A stretch of 64,000 bases of DNA, taken from the NCBI GenBank assembly GCA_030433005.1, contig JAUILQ010000011.1:1-64000 (forward strand), written 5' to 3'. The translations under genes were made by a program, and so were the position numbers. Positions within the stretch are counted from its first letter, which is position 1. Every line of letters starts with the position of its first letter. Shown one piece after another: positions 41,672-50,731 of this stretch. This DNA is from Alphaproteobacteria bacterium (lineage in GTDB: Bacteria > Pseudomonadota > Alphaproteobacteria > Kiloniellales > DSM-21159). The notes beneath the pieces were generated by a model that saw only the letters and a program-made list of their open reading frames with translations, was not told the origin of the DNA and made no database searches.

Positions 41672-41977
41672 TCAGACCTCGACCAGGATCTCGTCGCCCT
41701 CGGCCTTGACCGGGAAGGTCTGCAGCGGCTCGTCGACCGGGCCTTCCAGCGGTTCGCCGTTGCGGATGTCGAAGATGCCCTGATGCAGCGGACACTCGAT
41801 GGTATGCCCGTCGAGATAGCCCTCGTGGAGGCAGGCGTAGGCGTGGGTGCAGATGTTGTCGGTGGCGAACAGCGTCCCCTCGACGCGATAGAGCGCAATC
41901 TGGCGGTCGCCGATCTCGACCTCGATGACCGCGCCGTCCGCGAGATCCTCCTGCTTCGCCACCTTGTGCCAGGCCAT
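41672..41977 (-). CDS. Rieske [2Fe-2S] ferredoxin (dioxygenase ferredoxin component type)
   Basis: A 101-residue Rieske protein. ATG 41977 (MAWHKVAKQEDLADGAVIEV) gives the family length; the frame is open 23 residues further but without family character. The cluster ligands are CTH (Cys-x-His in NICTHAYACL) and CPLHQGIFD (Cys-x2-His). Proteins of this size are electron donors to ring-hydroxylating oxygenases or act like MocE. No oxygenase is adjacent: it stands between hemN and a marR gene on the same strand, 91 bases from hemN. Its partner is unknown. Confidence 0.92.
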   Translation of the reverse strand: MAWHKVAKQEDLADGAVIEVEIGDRQIALYRVEGTLFATDNICTHAYACLHEGYLDGHTIECPLHQGIFDIRNGEPLEGPVDEPLQTFPVKAEGDEILVEV

Positions 41978-42081
41978 GTCTGCCGTCGCTCCCCGTTCCG
42001 CTGTCGTGACGGCCATAGGGGAAACGCGCCCGCCGCCGCCTGGCAAGCAAAAAGCGGCGCACGCCCACCCGGGGGAAGCGG

Positions 42082-42585
42082 TCAGTGGTTGCCGTGCGGC
42101 TTCAGGTTCCGCAGGACGCCGCCGAGCAGGCCGTGCAGCTGCTCGGCCTCGGCCTTGCTGAAGCCCGCGAGGGCCTGGCGGTCGAGCTCGTCGAGCAGCC
42201 CCAGCGCCTCGTCCTTGAGGCTGCGGCCGTGATCGGTCAGGAACACCCGGCGCCGCCGCTTGTCATGAGGGTCGCGCTCGCGACGCACGAGGCCGAGCCG
42301 CTCCATCGCGTTCAGGGCGCTCACGGTGGTCGGCTCCATGGTGCCGATGCGATGCGACAGCTCACGCTGGCTGAGCCCGTCTTCCTCCCACAGCGCGCGC
42401 AGGAAGTACCAGGTTCCGAGCGTCAGCCCGAGCTCGCCGATGCGCTGCTGCAGGACCCGGCCGAACTGCCTGTGGACCTCGCGGATCTTGCCGGCGAGGT
42501 CCTCGTTCGGCAGGCGGGCCTCGATCGGGACGAGCCGTTCGTCTTGCTCGGCCACTTTCGTCGAGGCCAGAGTACGTCGTCCCAC
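42082..42585 (-). CDS. MarR-family transcriptional regulator
   Basis: A 167-residue winged-helix regulator. GTG 42585 is chosen because AAGGGGAGACGCAGCC precedes it, whereas the upstream ATG at 42663 would add 26 residues without family resemblance. The HTH is GLSQRELSHRIGTMEPTTVSALNAME, followed by the wing RRERDPHDKRRRRVFLTDHG, the MarR hallmark. Dimerisation helices flank it. In the divergent spacer toward the CDP-alcohol phosphotransferase there is an 11-bp dyad GGTTGCCAACC that overlaps a possible -35 box. Target and ligand unknown. Confidence 0.92.
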   Translation of the reverse strand: MGRRTLASTKVAEQDERLVPIEARLPNEDLAGKIREVHRQFGRVLQQRIGELGLTLGTWYFLRALWEEDGLSQRELSHRIGTMEPTTVSALNAMERLGLVRRERDPHDKRRRRVFLTDHGRSLKDEALGLLDELDRQALAGFSKAEAEQLHGLLGGVLRNLKPHGNH

Positions 42586-42637
42586 GGCTGCGTCTCCCCT
42601 TACCTTTGGTAGCAAGAACACTACGAGGATGCCGATA

Positions 42638-42648
42638 GGTTGCCAACC
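42638..42648. promoter_or_regulatory. GGTTGCCAACC dyad in the marR upstream region
   Basis: A perfect 5-bp inverted repeat around a central C, overlapping TTGGCA (minus strand), which pairs at 17-base spacing with TAGTGT as a weak marR promoter. A second, weaker dyad (GTGTCA-GT-TGTCAC, 42649-42663 region) and the palindrome TATGCATA lie further upstream. Candidate autoregulatory operator of the MarR protein. Confidence 0.35.
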
Positions 42649-42749
42649 CGTGTCAGTTGTCACTTGTTATGCATAGTTAGGCTCTTAACGAAGACTTCGA
42701 GGCCAACCCACGACGAACATTGGCCTTTTCCCCCGATCGAGGACCCCGC

Positions 42750-43379
42750 ATGCTCGACGCCCGGCTGCGCAAAGCCATCGATCCGCTGCTCGAAGCGCTC
42801 GCCGGGCGCCTCGCCGGGGCGGGTCTGAGCGCCAACCAGCTCACCCTCGCCGGTTTCGCCGTCGGGCTGCTCGCGCTGCCGCTGATCGCCCTCGAGCTCT
42901 ACGGGCCGGCCATCCTGGCGATCCTCGCCAACCGTCTCGCCGACGGGCTCGACGGGCCGCTCGCGCGCCGCCAGGGCGGCGCCAGCGACCTCGGCGGCTT
43001 CCTCGACATCGTCTGCGATTTCCTGTTCTACGCCGCCGTGCCGCTCGGCTTCGCCCTGGCCGATCCGGGCAACGCGCAGGCCGCCGCCTTCGTGATCTTC
43101 AGCTTCGTCGGCACCGGCAGTTCCTTCCTGGCCTACGCGATCATCGCCGCGAAGCGCGGCCTGACCACCAGCCTGCGCGGGCAGAAGTCGCTCTACTACC
43201 TGGGCGGCCTGACCGAAGGCAGCGAGACCATCGCCTTCCTGCTGGCCATCTGCCTGTTCCCGGCGCAGTTCGCGCTGCTCGCCTGGCTGTTCGGCGGCCT
43301 CTGCTGCCTGACCGCCGCGAGCCGCCTGCTCGCCGGCTGGCGCGCCTTCGGCGACTCGCCGGGCGCCGGATCGCGGTGA
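42750..43379 (+). CDS. CDP-alcohol phosphatidyltransferase family protein
   Basis: A 209-residue membrane enzyme that joins CDP-linked lipid to an alcohol. The signature D-G-x2-A-R-x8-G-x3-D-x3-D is complete at residues 68-90 (DGPLARRQGG...GGFLDIVCD). About five to six hydrophobic helices follow or precede it. ATG 42750 has GAGGA about five to nine bases upstream. Sequence alone does not distinguish phosphatidylglycerophosphate, phosphatidylserine or other synthases. Single gene, divergent from marR. Confidence 0.9.
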   Translation: MLDARLRKAIDPLLEALAGRLAGAGLSANQLTLAGFAVGLLALPLIALELYGPAILAILANRLADGLDGPLARRQGGASDLGGFLDIVCDFLFYAAVPLGFALADPGNAQAAAFVIFSFVGTGSSFLAYAIIAAKRGLTTSLRGQKSLYYLGGLTEGSETIAFLLAICLFPAQFALLAWLFGGLCCLTAASRLLAGWRAFGDSPGAGSR

Positions 43380-43400
43380 ATCAGGCCGCGGTGACTTCGG

Positions 43401-44414
43401 TCAGGCGCTGGGGCGGCCCCGCGGCGCCGGCGCGGGCAGCGCAAGGGCGCTCTCCGCCGCCGGCCCGGGCCGGCGCAGCCGGACGAGCAGGCCCGGCACC
43501 GGCCGGCCGGCCTCCAGGCGATAGCTGAGCGGCGTCATCGACAGCGTATCGAGGCCGGCGGCGGCGGCCTGCGCGGCGACGGCGGTCGGATGGTGGGCGT
43601 AGCGCTGGCTCGCCTGCAGCTCGAAGCCCGGCGCCTCGCCGCGCTCCAGCGTGAAGGCGAAGAGGCCGCCCGGCACCAGCGCCGCCCCGGCCGAGCGGAG
43701 CAGCGGCGAGAGGTCGCCGAGGTAGACCAGCACGTCGGCCGCGACGATAAGGTCGAACGGCCGCGGCGCGCCCGCGGGCTCTCCGTCGACCGCCGGCGGG
43801 TCTTCGCCGTCGGGTCGCACGCGCGCCAGGTAGCGGCCGGCTTCCTCGACGACGAGGGCGTCGTAGAGCTTGCGCGCCCGGGCGCGCGCGACCATGCCGG
43901 GCGAGAGGTCGACGCCCTCCAGCCAGACCGCGCCCTCGCGGAACAGCGGCGCGCAGAGGCCGGTGCCGCAGCCCAGGTCGAGGATCCGGCGCGGCGGCGC
44001 GCCGGCCGGCGTGACCTCGGCGACGGCCGCGGCCAGCGCCGCCGGCGCGTCGTAGCCGAGCCGGCCGACCAGGGCGGCGTCGAAGCGCGGCGCGTACTCG
44101 TCGAACAGGCGGCGCAGATACGCCTCCGGCGGCCGAGCCGGGGTGCTGCGCGCGCCGAGCAGGCCGAGCCGCAGGGCGGCACCGTGGGCGTCGGCGGCGT
44201 CGAGCGCGAGGTAGCGCCGGTAGGCCGCCGCCGCCTTGCGCCGATGGCCGGCCTTCTCGCGCGCCTCGCCGAGCGCGAACCAGGCCTCGGAAAAGGCTTC
44301 GTGGATCTCGAGCGCCGCCTCGATCGCGCGGGCGGCGGCGGCCGGGCGCTGCTCGGCCAGCAGCGCGAGACCGACCTCGAGACGCCGGTCCGCGCGGGGA
44401 TTCCTGTCTTCCAT
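43401..44414 (-). CDS. TPR-containing SAM-dependent methyltransferase
   Basis: A 337-residue protein combining N-terminal TPR-like repeats (about 10-85: AIEAALEIHEAFSEAWFALG, AAAAYRRYLALDAADAHGAA) with a class I methyltransferase. SAM motif I is RRILDLGCGTGLCAPLFRE (about 144-162), motif II region WLEGVDLSPGMVARARAR, and motif IV FDLIVAADVLVYLGDL. This matches a set of predicted TPR methyltransferases of Rhodospirillales and relatives. Substrate unknown; TPRs suggest a protein target. It is divergent from another methyltransferase gene, 173 bases away. Confidence 0.85.
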   Translation of the reverse strand: MEDRNPRADRRLEVGLALLAEQRPAAAARAIEAALEIHEAFSEAWFALGEAREKAGHRRKAAAAYRRYLALDAADAHGAALRLGLLGARSTPARPPEAYLRRLFDEYAPRFDAALVGRLGYDAPAALAAAVAEVTPAGAPPRRILDLGCGTGLCAPLFREGAVWLEGVDLSPGMVARARARKLYDALVVEEAGRYLARVRPDGEDPPAVDGEPAGAPRPFDLIVAADVLVYLGDLSPLLRSAGAALVPGGLFAFTLERGEAPGFELQASQRYAHHPTAVAAQAAAAGLDTLSMTPLSYRLEAGRPVPGLLVRLRRPGPAAESALALPAPAPRGRPSA

Positions 44415-44587
44415 TCACGTCGCTGTCGAAAAGACGCGCCAGGCTGCGGCGCGCGAGCGCCGATATCGGGCCGCTCGCGCGCGCTGTCAATCGCCCGCGG
44501 ACGGCGTAGCCCCATGCGCCTGCCGCGCGGGTCCGTCCCGCTCGCACCGCTGTCCCCGGCCGGCGGAGCCGCCTAAGCTCGCAGACG

Positions 44588-45232
44588 ATGCAGGGCTCAG
44601 GGGACCGCTGGCGACGCTACTACCGGCGCACGGCCGAACGGCCGCCGCGCGAGACCCTGCTCACCGCGCTCGCCGACTGGGAGGCCCGCGGCGCGGCACC
44701 GGGCCGCGCGCTCGACCTGGGCTGCGGGGGCGGCCGCGACAGCCTGGAGCTGCTGCGCCGCGGCTGGCAGGTGCTGGCCGTCGACGCCGAGGCGGCGGCA
44801 ATCGAGTCGTTGCGACGGCAGGTCCCGGACGAGGCGGCGCCCCGGCTGTTCTGCCGCGTCGCCGGCATGGAGACGCTGCGGCCCCTGCCGCCCGCCGACC
44901 TGGTCAACGCCAGCTTCAGCCTGTTCCTGCTGCCGCCGGCCGCCTTCGCGGCGACCTGGGCGCGGGTCCGTGGCGGCCTGCCGGCCGGCGGCCTGTTCTG
45001 CGGGCAGCTGCTCGGCCCGGAGGACGACTTCGCGGGCGAGCCCGGGCTGACCGTGCACGAGGCCGCGGCCCTGGAGCCGCTGCTGGCGGGCTACGAGACG
45101 ATCGACCGCCGCGAGGAGCGCAGCGACACGACGACGCCCAAGGGCGAGCGCAAGCACTGGCACCTGCATCACCTGGTGCTGCGCCGGCTCGAGGCTCCGG
45201 GCGACTCGCCGCCCCGGGAGCTCCGACCGTGA
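44588..45232 (+). CDS. Class I SAM-dependent methyltransferase (TehB-like)
   Basis: A 214-residue small methyltransferase with motif I RALDLGCGGGRDSLELLRRG, an acidic residue at the end of strand 2 (VLAVDAEAAAIE), and LVNASFSLFLLPPAAFAATW at motif IV/V. The layout is like TehB and related tellurite or small-molecule methyltransferases. Its stop overlaps the start of the MFS transporter gene (GTGA), indicating coupling. A methyltransferase plus efflux pump would fit modification and export of a toxic compound, but that is inference. Confidence 0.85.
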   Translation: MQGSGDRWRRYYRRTAERPPRETLLTALADWEARGAAPGRALDLGCGGGRDSLELLRRGWQVLAVDAEAAAIESLRRQVPDEAAPRLFCRVAGMETLRPLPPADLVNASFSLFLLPPAAFAATWARVRGGLPAGGLFCGQLLGPEDDFAGEPGLTVHEAAALEPLLAGYETIDRREERSDTTTPKGERKHWHLHHLVLRRLEAPGDSPPRELRP

Positions 45233-46503
45233 GCGACGCGAACGGCGCCGCGCCCGCACCCGCCCCGCCGCCCGCCGCCGGCGGTTCACGGCTGGCCACG
45301 CTGCTGCCGATCCTGCTGTCGGCGGGCATCCTGCTGGCCGGCAACGGGGTGCTGCTGACCCTCGTGGCGGTGCGCGGCCGCGCCGAGGGCTTCACCGACA
45401 TCCAGCTCGGCCTGATCGGTGCCGCCTACTACGTCGGCAACTTCGCGGCCTGCCTGCTGACCGCCCGGCTGATCCAGCGCTCGGGACACATCCGCATCTT
45501 CGCCGTGATGGCGGCGCTCGCCGCGATCGCCGTGCTGGTCATGCTGCTGCTCGTCGACCCCTGGGTCTGGACCGGCGCGCGCTGCGTCATGGGGCTGGCC
45601 TTCGCCGGCATCGCGACGGTGATCGAGAGCTGGCTGAACTCGCTGGCCGACCGCGGCAACCGCGGGCGCATCCTGTCGCTCTACCGCATCGTCGATCTCG
45701 GCGCGGTCACCGGTGCGCAGTTCCTGATGCCGGCGGTCGGCCCGGAGGGCTTCGCCATCTTCGTGCTGGTGGCGATCTTCTACTGCACCGCGCTGATCCC
45801 GGTTTCGGCGTCGCGGCTCAGCAACCCGGAACCGCCGGAGAGCGCGCTGCTGCGCCCGCGCGCGATCTGGCTGCTGTCGCCGGTCGCCTGCGCCGGCTGC
45901 ATCACCATCGGCCTGACCAACGGCGCCTTTCGCACCCTGGGCCCGGTCTATGCCCAGGGCATGGGACTCGACGTCGAGCGCATCGCCCTGTTCATGAGCC
46001 TGGGAATCGCCGCCGGCGCGATCTTCCAGTTCCCGCTCGGCTGGCTGTCCGACCGCTTCGACCGGCGCAGCGTGCTGATCGCCTCGACGGCCGGGGCGGC
46101 GGCGGCGAGCCTGCTGCTGTCGCACGCCGACGGCACGCTGATCTACGCCGGCGTCTTCCTTTTCGGCGGCTTCGCCTTCCCGCTCTACTCGCTGTCCGTC
46201 GCCCACGCCAACGACCACGCCCGGCCCGGCCAGTACGTCGAGCTCTCGCTCGGCCTCAGCTTCTTCTTCTCGCTCGGCGCCACGGTCGGGCCCTTCGCCG
46301 CCTCGCTGGTCATCGACCGCTTCGGGCCCCCCGCCTTCTTCCTCTACACCTCGCTGATGCACGGCGCCTTCGTGGCCTTCGTGCTCTACCGCATGACCCG
46401 GCGCCCCGCGGTCCCGCGGGCGATGCGCGCCCGCTTCGTGGCGCTGATCCGCAGCTCGCCGACGCTGCTGCGCCTGACCCGCGGACGCAACGGCGCTCCA
46501 TGA
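45229..46503 (+). CDS. MFS transporter (YcaD/CsbX-like)
   Basis: A 424-residue major facilitator with 12 predicted helices. GTG 45229 overlaps the preceding stop. MFS loop motifs are seen after helix 2 (LTARLIQRSGHIRIFAV) and helix 8 (GWLSDRFDRRSVLIAST). Helix 5 has the Glu-containing GIATVIESWLNSLADRGNRG, a feature of the YcaD subgroup of uncharacterised transporters. An Ala/Pro-rich cytoplasmic start precedes helix 1. Substrate unknown; likely efflux. Confidence 0.9.
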   Translation: MSDANGAAPAPAPPPAAGGSRLATLLPILLSAGILLAGNGVLLTLVAVRGRAEGFTDIQLGLIGAAYYVGNFAACLLTARLIQRSGHIRIFAVMAALAAIAVLVMLLLVDPWVWTGARCVMGLAFAGIATVIESWLNSLADRGNRGRILSLYRIVDLGAVTGAQFLMPAVGPEGFAIFVLVAIFYCTALIPVSASRLSNPEPPESALLRPRAIWLLSPVACAGCITIGLTNGAFRTLGPVYAQGMGLDVERIALFMSLGIAAGAIFQFPLGWLSDRFDRRSVLIASTAGAAAASLLLSHADGTLIYAGVFLFGGFAFPLYSLSVAHANDHARPGQYVELSLGLSFFFSLGATVGPFAASLVIDRFGPPAFFLYTSLMHGAFVAFVLYRMTRRPAVPRAMRARFVALIRSSPTLLRLTRGRNGAP

Positions 46504-46589
46504 GGCGACTTGTCTAAAGGGCCCGGCGGGACGATCTCCCAGTCCTTCCGCCTTCCCGCCGCCCGATTCGGAGAGATTTCGCGCAAGAA

Positions 46590-47096
46590 ATGAAATCACT
46601 CTCGATAATATTCTCCCTTTGCGCGATGATCGCACTGCCGGCCCTGGCCGACGGGCTGGCCGGCGGCGGCAGCCCGGCGCCGGGCGTCGCCGAGCGTCTG
46701 GACCGGGAGGAGCGCAAGCTGCTCGAGCTGATCAACGGCTACCGCCGCGCGCGCGGGCTCGACCCGCTGGTCTGGGACGAGCGTCTCGCCGATGCCGCCG
46801 ACGCGCACAACCAGAGCATGGCGCGGGGCGACTACTTCGCGCACTGCAGCCCGGACGGGACCTGCCTGCCAGACCGCCTGGCGGCAGCCGGCTACGACTT
46901 CGCGGCAGCGGCCGAGAACCTCGCCGCCGGACAGCGCACGCCGCTGTCGGTGCTGCGCGCCTGGCGCGACAGCCCCGGCCACAACGAGAACCTGCTCGCC
47001 GAGTCGCTCACCCACGCCGGCATCGACCTCGATCCCCGCCAGGTCCGCGGCGCCCGCCGCCTCTGGACCCTTGTGCTGGCCCGGCCGGCTCGCTAG
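46590..47096 (+). CDS. Secreted CAP-domain (SCP/PR1-like) protein
   Basis: A 168-residue exported protein with signal peptide 1-21 (ending LPALADG) and a CAP domain. Hallmarks are [27 protein letters not shown] near the start of the mature domain, [16 protein letters not shown] (His of the cleft) and [20 protein letters not shown], the CAP1 motif, with a second His. Two Cys residues probably form a disulfide. Bacterial CAP proteins are of unknown biochemical role. The first 40 bases of the gene are conspicuously A/T-richer than the rest. Confidence 0.9.
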   Translation: MKSLSIIFSLCAMIALPALADGLAGGGSPAPGVAERLDREERKLLELINGYRRARGLDPLVWDERLADAADAHNQSMARGDYFAHCSPDGTCLPDRLAAAGYDFAAAAENLAAGQRTPLSVLRAWRDSPGHNENLLAESLTHAGIDLDPRQVRGARRLWTLVLARPAR

Positions 47097-47107
47097 GTCG
47101 GTCCCCC

Positions 47108-47611
47108 ATGGCCTTCACGCCCGATCCCCGTGCCGTCGACTCGCCGCGCATCGCCGAACTGGCGGCCTATTGGCAGCGGCTGCGGGGCGAGCGCACGGTG
47201 CCGCTGCGCAGCCAGCTCGAGCCGGCCGAGATCCGGGACCTGCTGCCCTACGTCCTGCTCGTGGAACTCGAGCGCGAGCCCTTCCGCGTGCGCTACCGGC
47301 TGGTCGGCACCGAGGTCGTGACCTGGTCGAAGCTGGACTTCACCGGCCTCTACCTGGACCAGCTCGACTTCTCCGACATCGAGGAGCCCGACGTCTTCAC
47401 TCGCGGCTACCGGGAGATGCAGCGCAGCGGCCGGCCGCAGTTCGGCCGGATCCGCACCTTCAAGGTCCAGGAACGCATGCTCTACTACGAGTGCGGCCTG
47501 CTGCCGCTGTCGAGCGACGGCACCGCGATCGACCGCGCCGTCGCCATCGAGGACTACGAGAAGCTCTCCACCGACCACCTGAAGGCGATGCCGGCCAGCC
47601 ATCGCAAGTAG
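47108..47611 (+). CDS. PAS_5 domain protein
   Basis: A 167-residue single-domain cytoplasmic protein of the alphaproteobacterial PAS_5 group. ATG 47108 is 11 bases after the previous stop. The typical pattern is present: [21 protein letters not shown] (entry helices), [30 protein letters not shown] (core strands) and [22 protein letters not shown]. These proteins may sense small ligands or act as partners of signalling enzymes; no effector domain is attached. Likely co-transcribed with the CAP-domain gene. Confidence 0.85.
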   Translation: MAFTPDPRAVDSPRIAELAAYWQRLRGERTVPLRSQLEPAEIRDLLPYVLLVELEREPFRVRYRLVGTEVVTWSKLDFTGLYLDQLDFSDIEEPDVFTRGYREMQRSGRPQFGRIRTFKVQERMLYYECGLLPLSSDGTAIDRAVAIEDYEKLSTDHLKAMPASHRK

Positions 47612-47629
47612 GCCGCCGGCGAGCGGCAG

Positions 47630-47947
47630 TCAGCTCCCGGGCAGCCGCGGCGCGCCGCCATTGCCTCCCTGGGTCGAGCGGCACATCGCCACCGCGCGCT
47701 CCAGGAACAGCTCCTTCTGCCCCGCCATGTCCGGGTTCTCGGCGATCAGGGTCTCGATCTGGGCCGAGCGCTCGGCGATGCAGGCCGCCGCCGGATCGGC
47801 CGGATCGACGGCCTGGACTTCCGGCCCGGGAAAGAGGTCGGACCAGTGGATGGCGAGCAGCGCGCCGGCGACGGCGAGCAGCACGAGTCCGGCGACGAGG
47901 CGCGCGGCGAGGCCGTCGAGGCGGCTCTCGGTTCGGGAAGAGGCCAT
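47630..47947 (-). CDS. Small membrane-anchored protein of unknown function
   Basis: A 105-residue protein starting at ATG 47947. A polar N-terminus is followed by one hydrophobic segment (about 13-33, [20 protein letters not shown]) and a periplasmic-looking tail with two Cys residues ([20 protein letters not shown] and [11 protein letters not shown]), which could pair in a helical hairpin. No known family is recognised. It is convergent with the PAS_5 gene and lies upstream of the moaA spacer. Confidence 0.6.
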   Translation of the reverse strand: MASSRTESRLDGLAARLVAGLVLLAVAGALLAIHWSDLFPGPEVQAVDPADPAAACIAERSAQIETLIAENPDMAGQKELFLERAVAMCRSTQGGNGGAPRLPGS

Positions 47948-48168
47948 GGCCTATTGCTAGCCGCGCCGGCGGCTTCCGCCAAGGGCTGGAATCGTTCGAA
48001 GCATCGCCCGACGCAAATTGGGGGCGAAATCGGGCCGGTCGTGCGTTATGTTCGAGTGGAAAGAACGCTCCGCCGTCCGGCAAGGAGCGGCCCTCGGGCG
48101 CCCGGCCTGCCGGCCCGGCGCGGCCCGCGGGACCGCCGCGGAGCTGCTGGGAAAGCGAGGAGGACCGC

Positions 48169-49251
48169 ATGACGGCTCAGACGGCCGAACTCCCGACCGC
48201 CGGTCGCCAGGCACGGAACGCAGCGATGGAAGGCGCGGCGGCGTCGCCGGCGCCCCTGGTCGATCCCTTCGAGCGCGCGATCAGCTACCTGCGCGTCTCG
48301 GTCACCGACCGCTGCGACTTCCGCTGCGTCTACTGCATGTCCGAGGACATGAGCTTCCTGCCGAAGGCGGAGGTCCTGTCGCTCGAGGAGCTCGACCGGC
48401 TGTGCAGCGCCTTCGTCGGCCTCGGCGTGCGCAAGCTGCGCCTGACCGGCGGCGAACCGCTGGTGCGCCGCAACATCATGTGGCTGATCGAGCGCCTGGG
48501 CCGCCATCTCGGGACCGGCGCGCTCGACGAGCTGACCCTGACGACCAACGGCAGCCAGCTCGGCCGCTACGCCGAACAGCTGGCCGCCGCCGGCGTGCGC
48601 CGGGTCAACGTCTCGCTCGACACGCTCGACCCCGAGAAGTTCGCGGCGATCACCCGCTGGGGCAAGCTCGACAAGGTCATGGACGGCCTCGCCGCGGCCA
48701 AGGCCGCCGGGCTCGAGGTCAAGATCAACGCCGTGGCGCTCAAGGGCGTCAACGACGACGAGATCCACCGGCTGGTCGAGTGGTGCGGCGAGGAAGGCTT
48801 CGATCTCACCTTCATCGAGGTCATGCCGATGGGCGACATCGGCACCGAGCAGCGGCTCGGCCAGTACTGGCCGCTGTCGATGGTGCGCGCCGAGCTGGCG
48901 AAGCGCTGGACCCTGGAGGAGAGCGACCACCGCACCGGCGGGCCGGCGCGCTACGCCCACTGCAGGGAGACCGGCCGGCGCATCGGATTCATCACGCCGC
49001 TGACCCACAACTTCTGCGAATCCTGCAACCGCGTGCGGCTGACCTGCACCGGCACGCTCTACATGTGCCTGGGCCAGGAGGACGCCGCCGACCTGCGCGC
49101 GCCGCTGCGCGCGAGCGAGGAGGACGGCCCCGTCGTCGAGGCGATCCGCGAGGCGATCGGCCGCAAGCCCAAGGGCCACGACTTCGTGATGGACCGCCGG
49201 CGCAAGCAGGCGACCTCGGTCGGCCGCCACATGTCGGTGACCGGCGGCTGA
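48169..49251 (+). CDS. moaA: GTP 3',8-cyclase MoaA (molybdenum cofactor biosynthesis)
   Basis: A 360-residue radical SAM enzyme catalysing the first step from GTP to cyclic pyranopterin. ATG 48169 follows GCGAGGAGGACCGC, a good ribosome site. Cluster 1 is Cys49-x3-Cys53-x2-Cys56 ([12 protein letters not shown]); GEPLVRR follows. The C-terminal GTP-binding cluster is [19 protein letters not shown] (Cys-x2-Cys-x13-Cys). The C-terminal Gly-Gly needed for activity is present. About 30 extra residues precede the usual start. The cofactor is needed by the molybdopterin enzymes at 26-28 kb and 56-59 kb. The 221-bp upstream spacer shows no recognisable riboswitch. Confidence 0.96.
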   Translation: MTAQTAELPTAGRQARNAAMEGAAASPAPLVDPFERAISYLRVSVTDRCDFRCVYCMSEDMSFLPKAEVLSLEELDRLCSAFVGLGVRKLRLTGGEPLVRRNIMWLIERLGRHLGTGALDELTLTTNGSQLGRYAEQLAAAGVRRVNVSLDTLDPEKFAAITRWGKLDKVMDGLAAAKAAGLEVKINAVALKGVNDDEIHRLVEWCGEEGFDLTFIEVMPMGDIGTEQRLGQYWPLSMVRAELAKRWTLEESDHRTGGPARYAHCRETGRRIGFITPLTHNFCESCNRVRLTCTGTLYMCLGQEDAADLRAPLRASEEDGPVVEAIREAIGRKPKGHDFVMDRRRKQATSVGRHMSVTGG

Positions 49252-49390
49252 GGCGTCAGCGAGAGGCTATCGACGGGGCCCTGCGGCCCCGGCTACCGCC
49301 GCAAAGCATTCCTTAACCCTGTTCGGCGACACTGGCCGGATCGTCCTGCCCCGGCGGGACCGTCCTGCCGGGCCGGAGGCCCGTTGCACC

Positions 49391-50656
49391 GTGTCGCTGA
49401 TCGACTCCGAAGAGCTCTCCGCCGCCGAGCTGAACGCCCTGGCGATCGCCCACCGGCGGGCCGGCCGCCTGCAGGAGGCGCTGGTCGCGGTCGACCGGGC
49501 GCTGACCCTGGCGCCCGACGACGACGCCGCCTTCAACACGCTGGGCAACTGCCTAAAGGACGCCGGCGAGTTCGCCAGCGCGCTCGAGTCCTACAAGGCG
49601 GCGATCGCGCGCAACGCCGAGAACCACGAGGCCTTCTGCAACCTCGCCCTGCTGCTCAGCGACTTCGGCTGCAACGACGAGGCCGAGGCCTTCTACCGCC
49701 AGGCCCTGGACCTCGCCCCGGAGGATGCCGAGGCGCGCTTCGGCCTGGCCGTCACGCTGTTCCTGCAGGGACGGCTCGCCGAGGCCTGGCCGCTCTACGA
49801 GGCGCGCTGGCAACGCGCCGGCCTGAGCGCCCGGCGCTACGACAGCCCGCGCTGGGCGGGCCCGGCGGACAAGGCCACCGGCCGCCGGCTGCTGCTGCAC
49901 GGCGAGCAGGGCTACGGCGACGACATCATGGCGCTGCGCTGGCTGCCGCTGCTGCTGGCGCTCGGAGTCCGGCCGCTTCTGCACCTGCCGCGTCCGCTGC
50001 TGCGCCTCGCGCGCCTCAGCTTCCCGGATGTCGAGTGCCTCGACGAGCGGGATCCGGCGCCCGCGCACGACGCCCACGCGCCGCTGCTCAGCCTGCCCGG
50101 TCTGTTCGCTGCCGAGGAGGCCACGCTGCCGGCCGCCGTGCCCTATCTCGCCGCCGACCCGGCAGACGTGCAGGCCTGGCGGCAGCGTCTGGCAGGCCTC
50201 GACGGGCCGCCGACCACGGGCCTGGTCTGGGCCGGCAGCCCCAAGCATCCCAACGACGCGCGGCGGACCCTGCCGCTCGAGGCCCTCGAGCCTCTGCTCG
50301 CCGCCCTGCCCGACCGCTGGGCCAGCCTGCAGGTCGGCTGCTCGCCGGCGCAGCAGGCCTGGCTGGCGCGCCAGGGAATCGCCGATCTCGGAATCGGACT
50401 CGGCGACTTCGCCGACACCGCGGCGCTGCTGCTCGCCCTCGACCGCCTGGTCGCGGTCGACACGGCGGCCGCCCACCTCGCCGGCGCGCTCGGCCGGCCG
50501 CTGGAGCTGCTGCTGCCCTTCGCGCCCGACTGGCGCTGGCAGTGCGGGCGATCCGACAGCCCCTGGTACCCGACGGCCCGGCTGCACCGCCAGACGACTC
50601 CCGGCGACTGGACGCCGGTGATGCAGCGGTTGGGCGAGACGCTCGCCGCCGCCTGA
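49391..50656 (+). CDS. TPR protein with GT9/glycosyltransferase-like C-terminal domain
   Basis: A 421-residue protein. N-terminal tandem TPRs (about 10-145: AFNTLGNCLKDAGEFASALE, AFCNLALLLSDFGCNDEAEA, FRQALDLAPEDAEARFGLA-like) precede a domain that resembles heptosyltransferase/GT-B folds: RRLLLHGEQGYGDDIMALRW, GLVWAGSPKHPNDARRTLPL and VAVDTAAAHLAGALGRPLELLLPFAPDWRW. The last corresponds to the D-T-x2-x-H-L-A donor loop of GT9 enzymes. Such proteins are often linked to protein or surface glycosylation in alphaproteobacteria. GTG 49391 is the start. No other glycan genes are adjacent. Confidence 0.85.
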   Translation: MSLIDSEELSAAELNALAIAHRRAGRLQEALVAVDRALTLAPDDDAAFNTLGNCLKDAGEFASALESYKAAIARNAENHEAFCNLALLLSDFGCNDEAEAFYRQALDLAPEDAEARFGLAVTLFLQGRLAEAWPLYEARWQRAGLSARRYDSPRWAGPADKATGRRLLLHGEQGYGDDIMALRWLPLLLALGVRPLLHLPRPLLRLARLSFPDVECLDERDPAPAHDAHAPLLSLPGLFAAEEATLPAAVPYLAADPADVQAWRQRLAGLDGPPTTGLVWAGSPKHPNDARRTLPLEALEPLLAALPDRWASLQVGCSPAQQAWLARQGIADLGIGLGDFADTAALLLALDRLVAVDTAAAHLAGALGRPLELLLPFAPDWRWQCGRSDSPWYPTARLHRQTTPGDWTPVMQRLGETLAAA

Positions 50657-50680
50657 GTCCGGCCTTCCCGAAAAGCAAAA

Positions 50681-50703
50681 GGGCGCCGGCAATGCCGGCG
50701 CCC
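50681..50703 (-). terminator. Intrinsic terminator of the DUF2852 gene
   Basis: Perfect 10-bp stem GGGCGCCGGC (50681-50690) / GCCGGCGCCC (50694-50703) with a 3-base loop. On the minus strand it is followed by TTTTGCTTTT, a good T-tract, so it ends the minus-strand DUF2852 transcript; the stem may also stop the convergent plus-strand TPR gene. Confidence 0.8.
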
Positions 50704-50731
50704 CTCGCGCATCCGTGTCGCCGGGCCGGGG

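Noticed and set aside
46596..46625. A/T-richer start of the CAP-domain gene as a sign of horizontal transfer
   Set aside because: Only about 40 bases are affected; this is usual for translation initiation regions and signal peptides.
47948..48168. Possible molybdenum-cofactor riboswitch upstream of moaA
   Set aside because: No conserved Moco RNA blocks could be recognised in the leader, only a short A/T-richer stretch near 48040.
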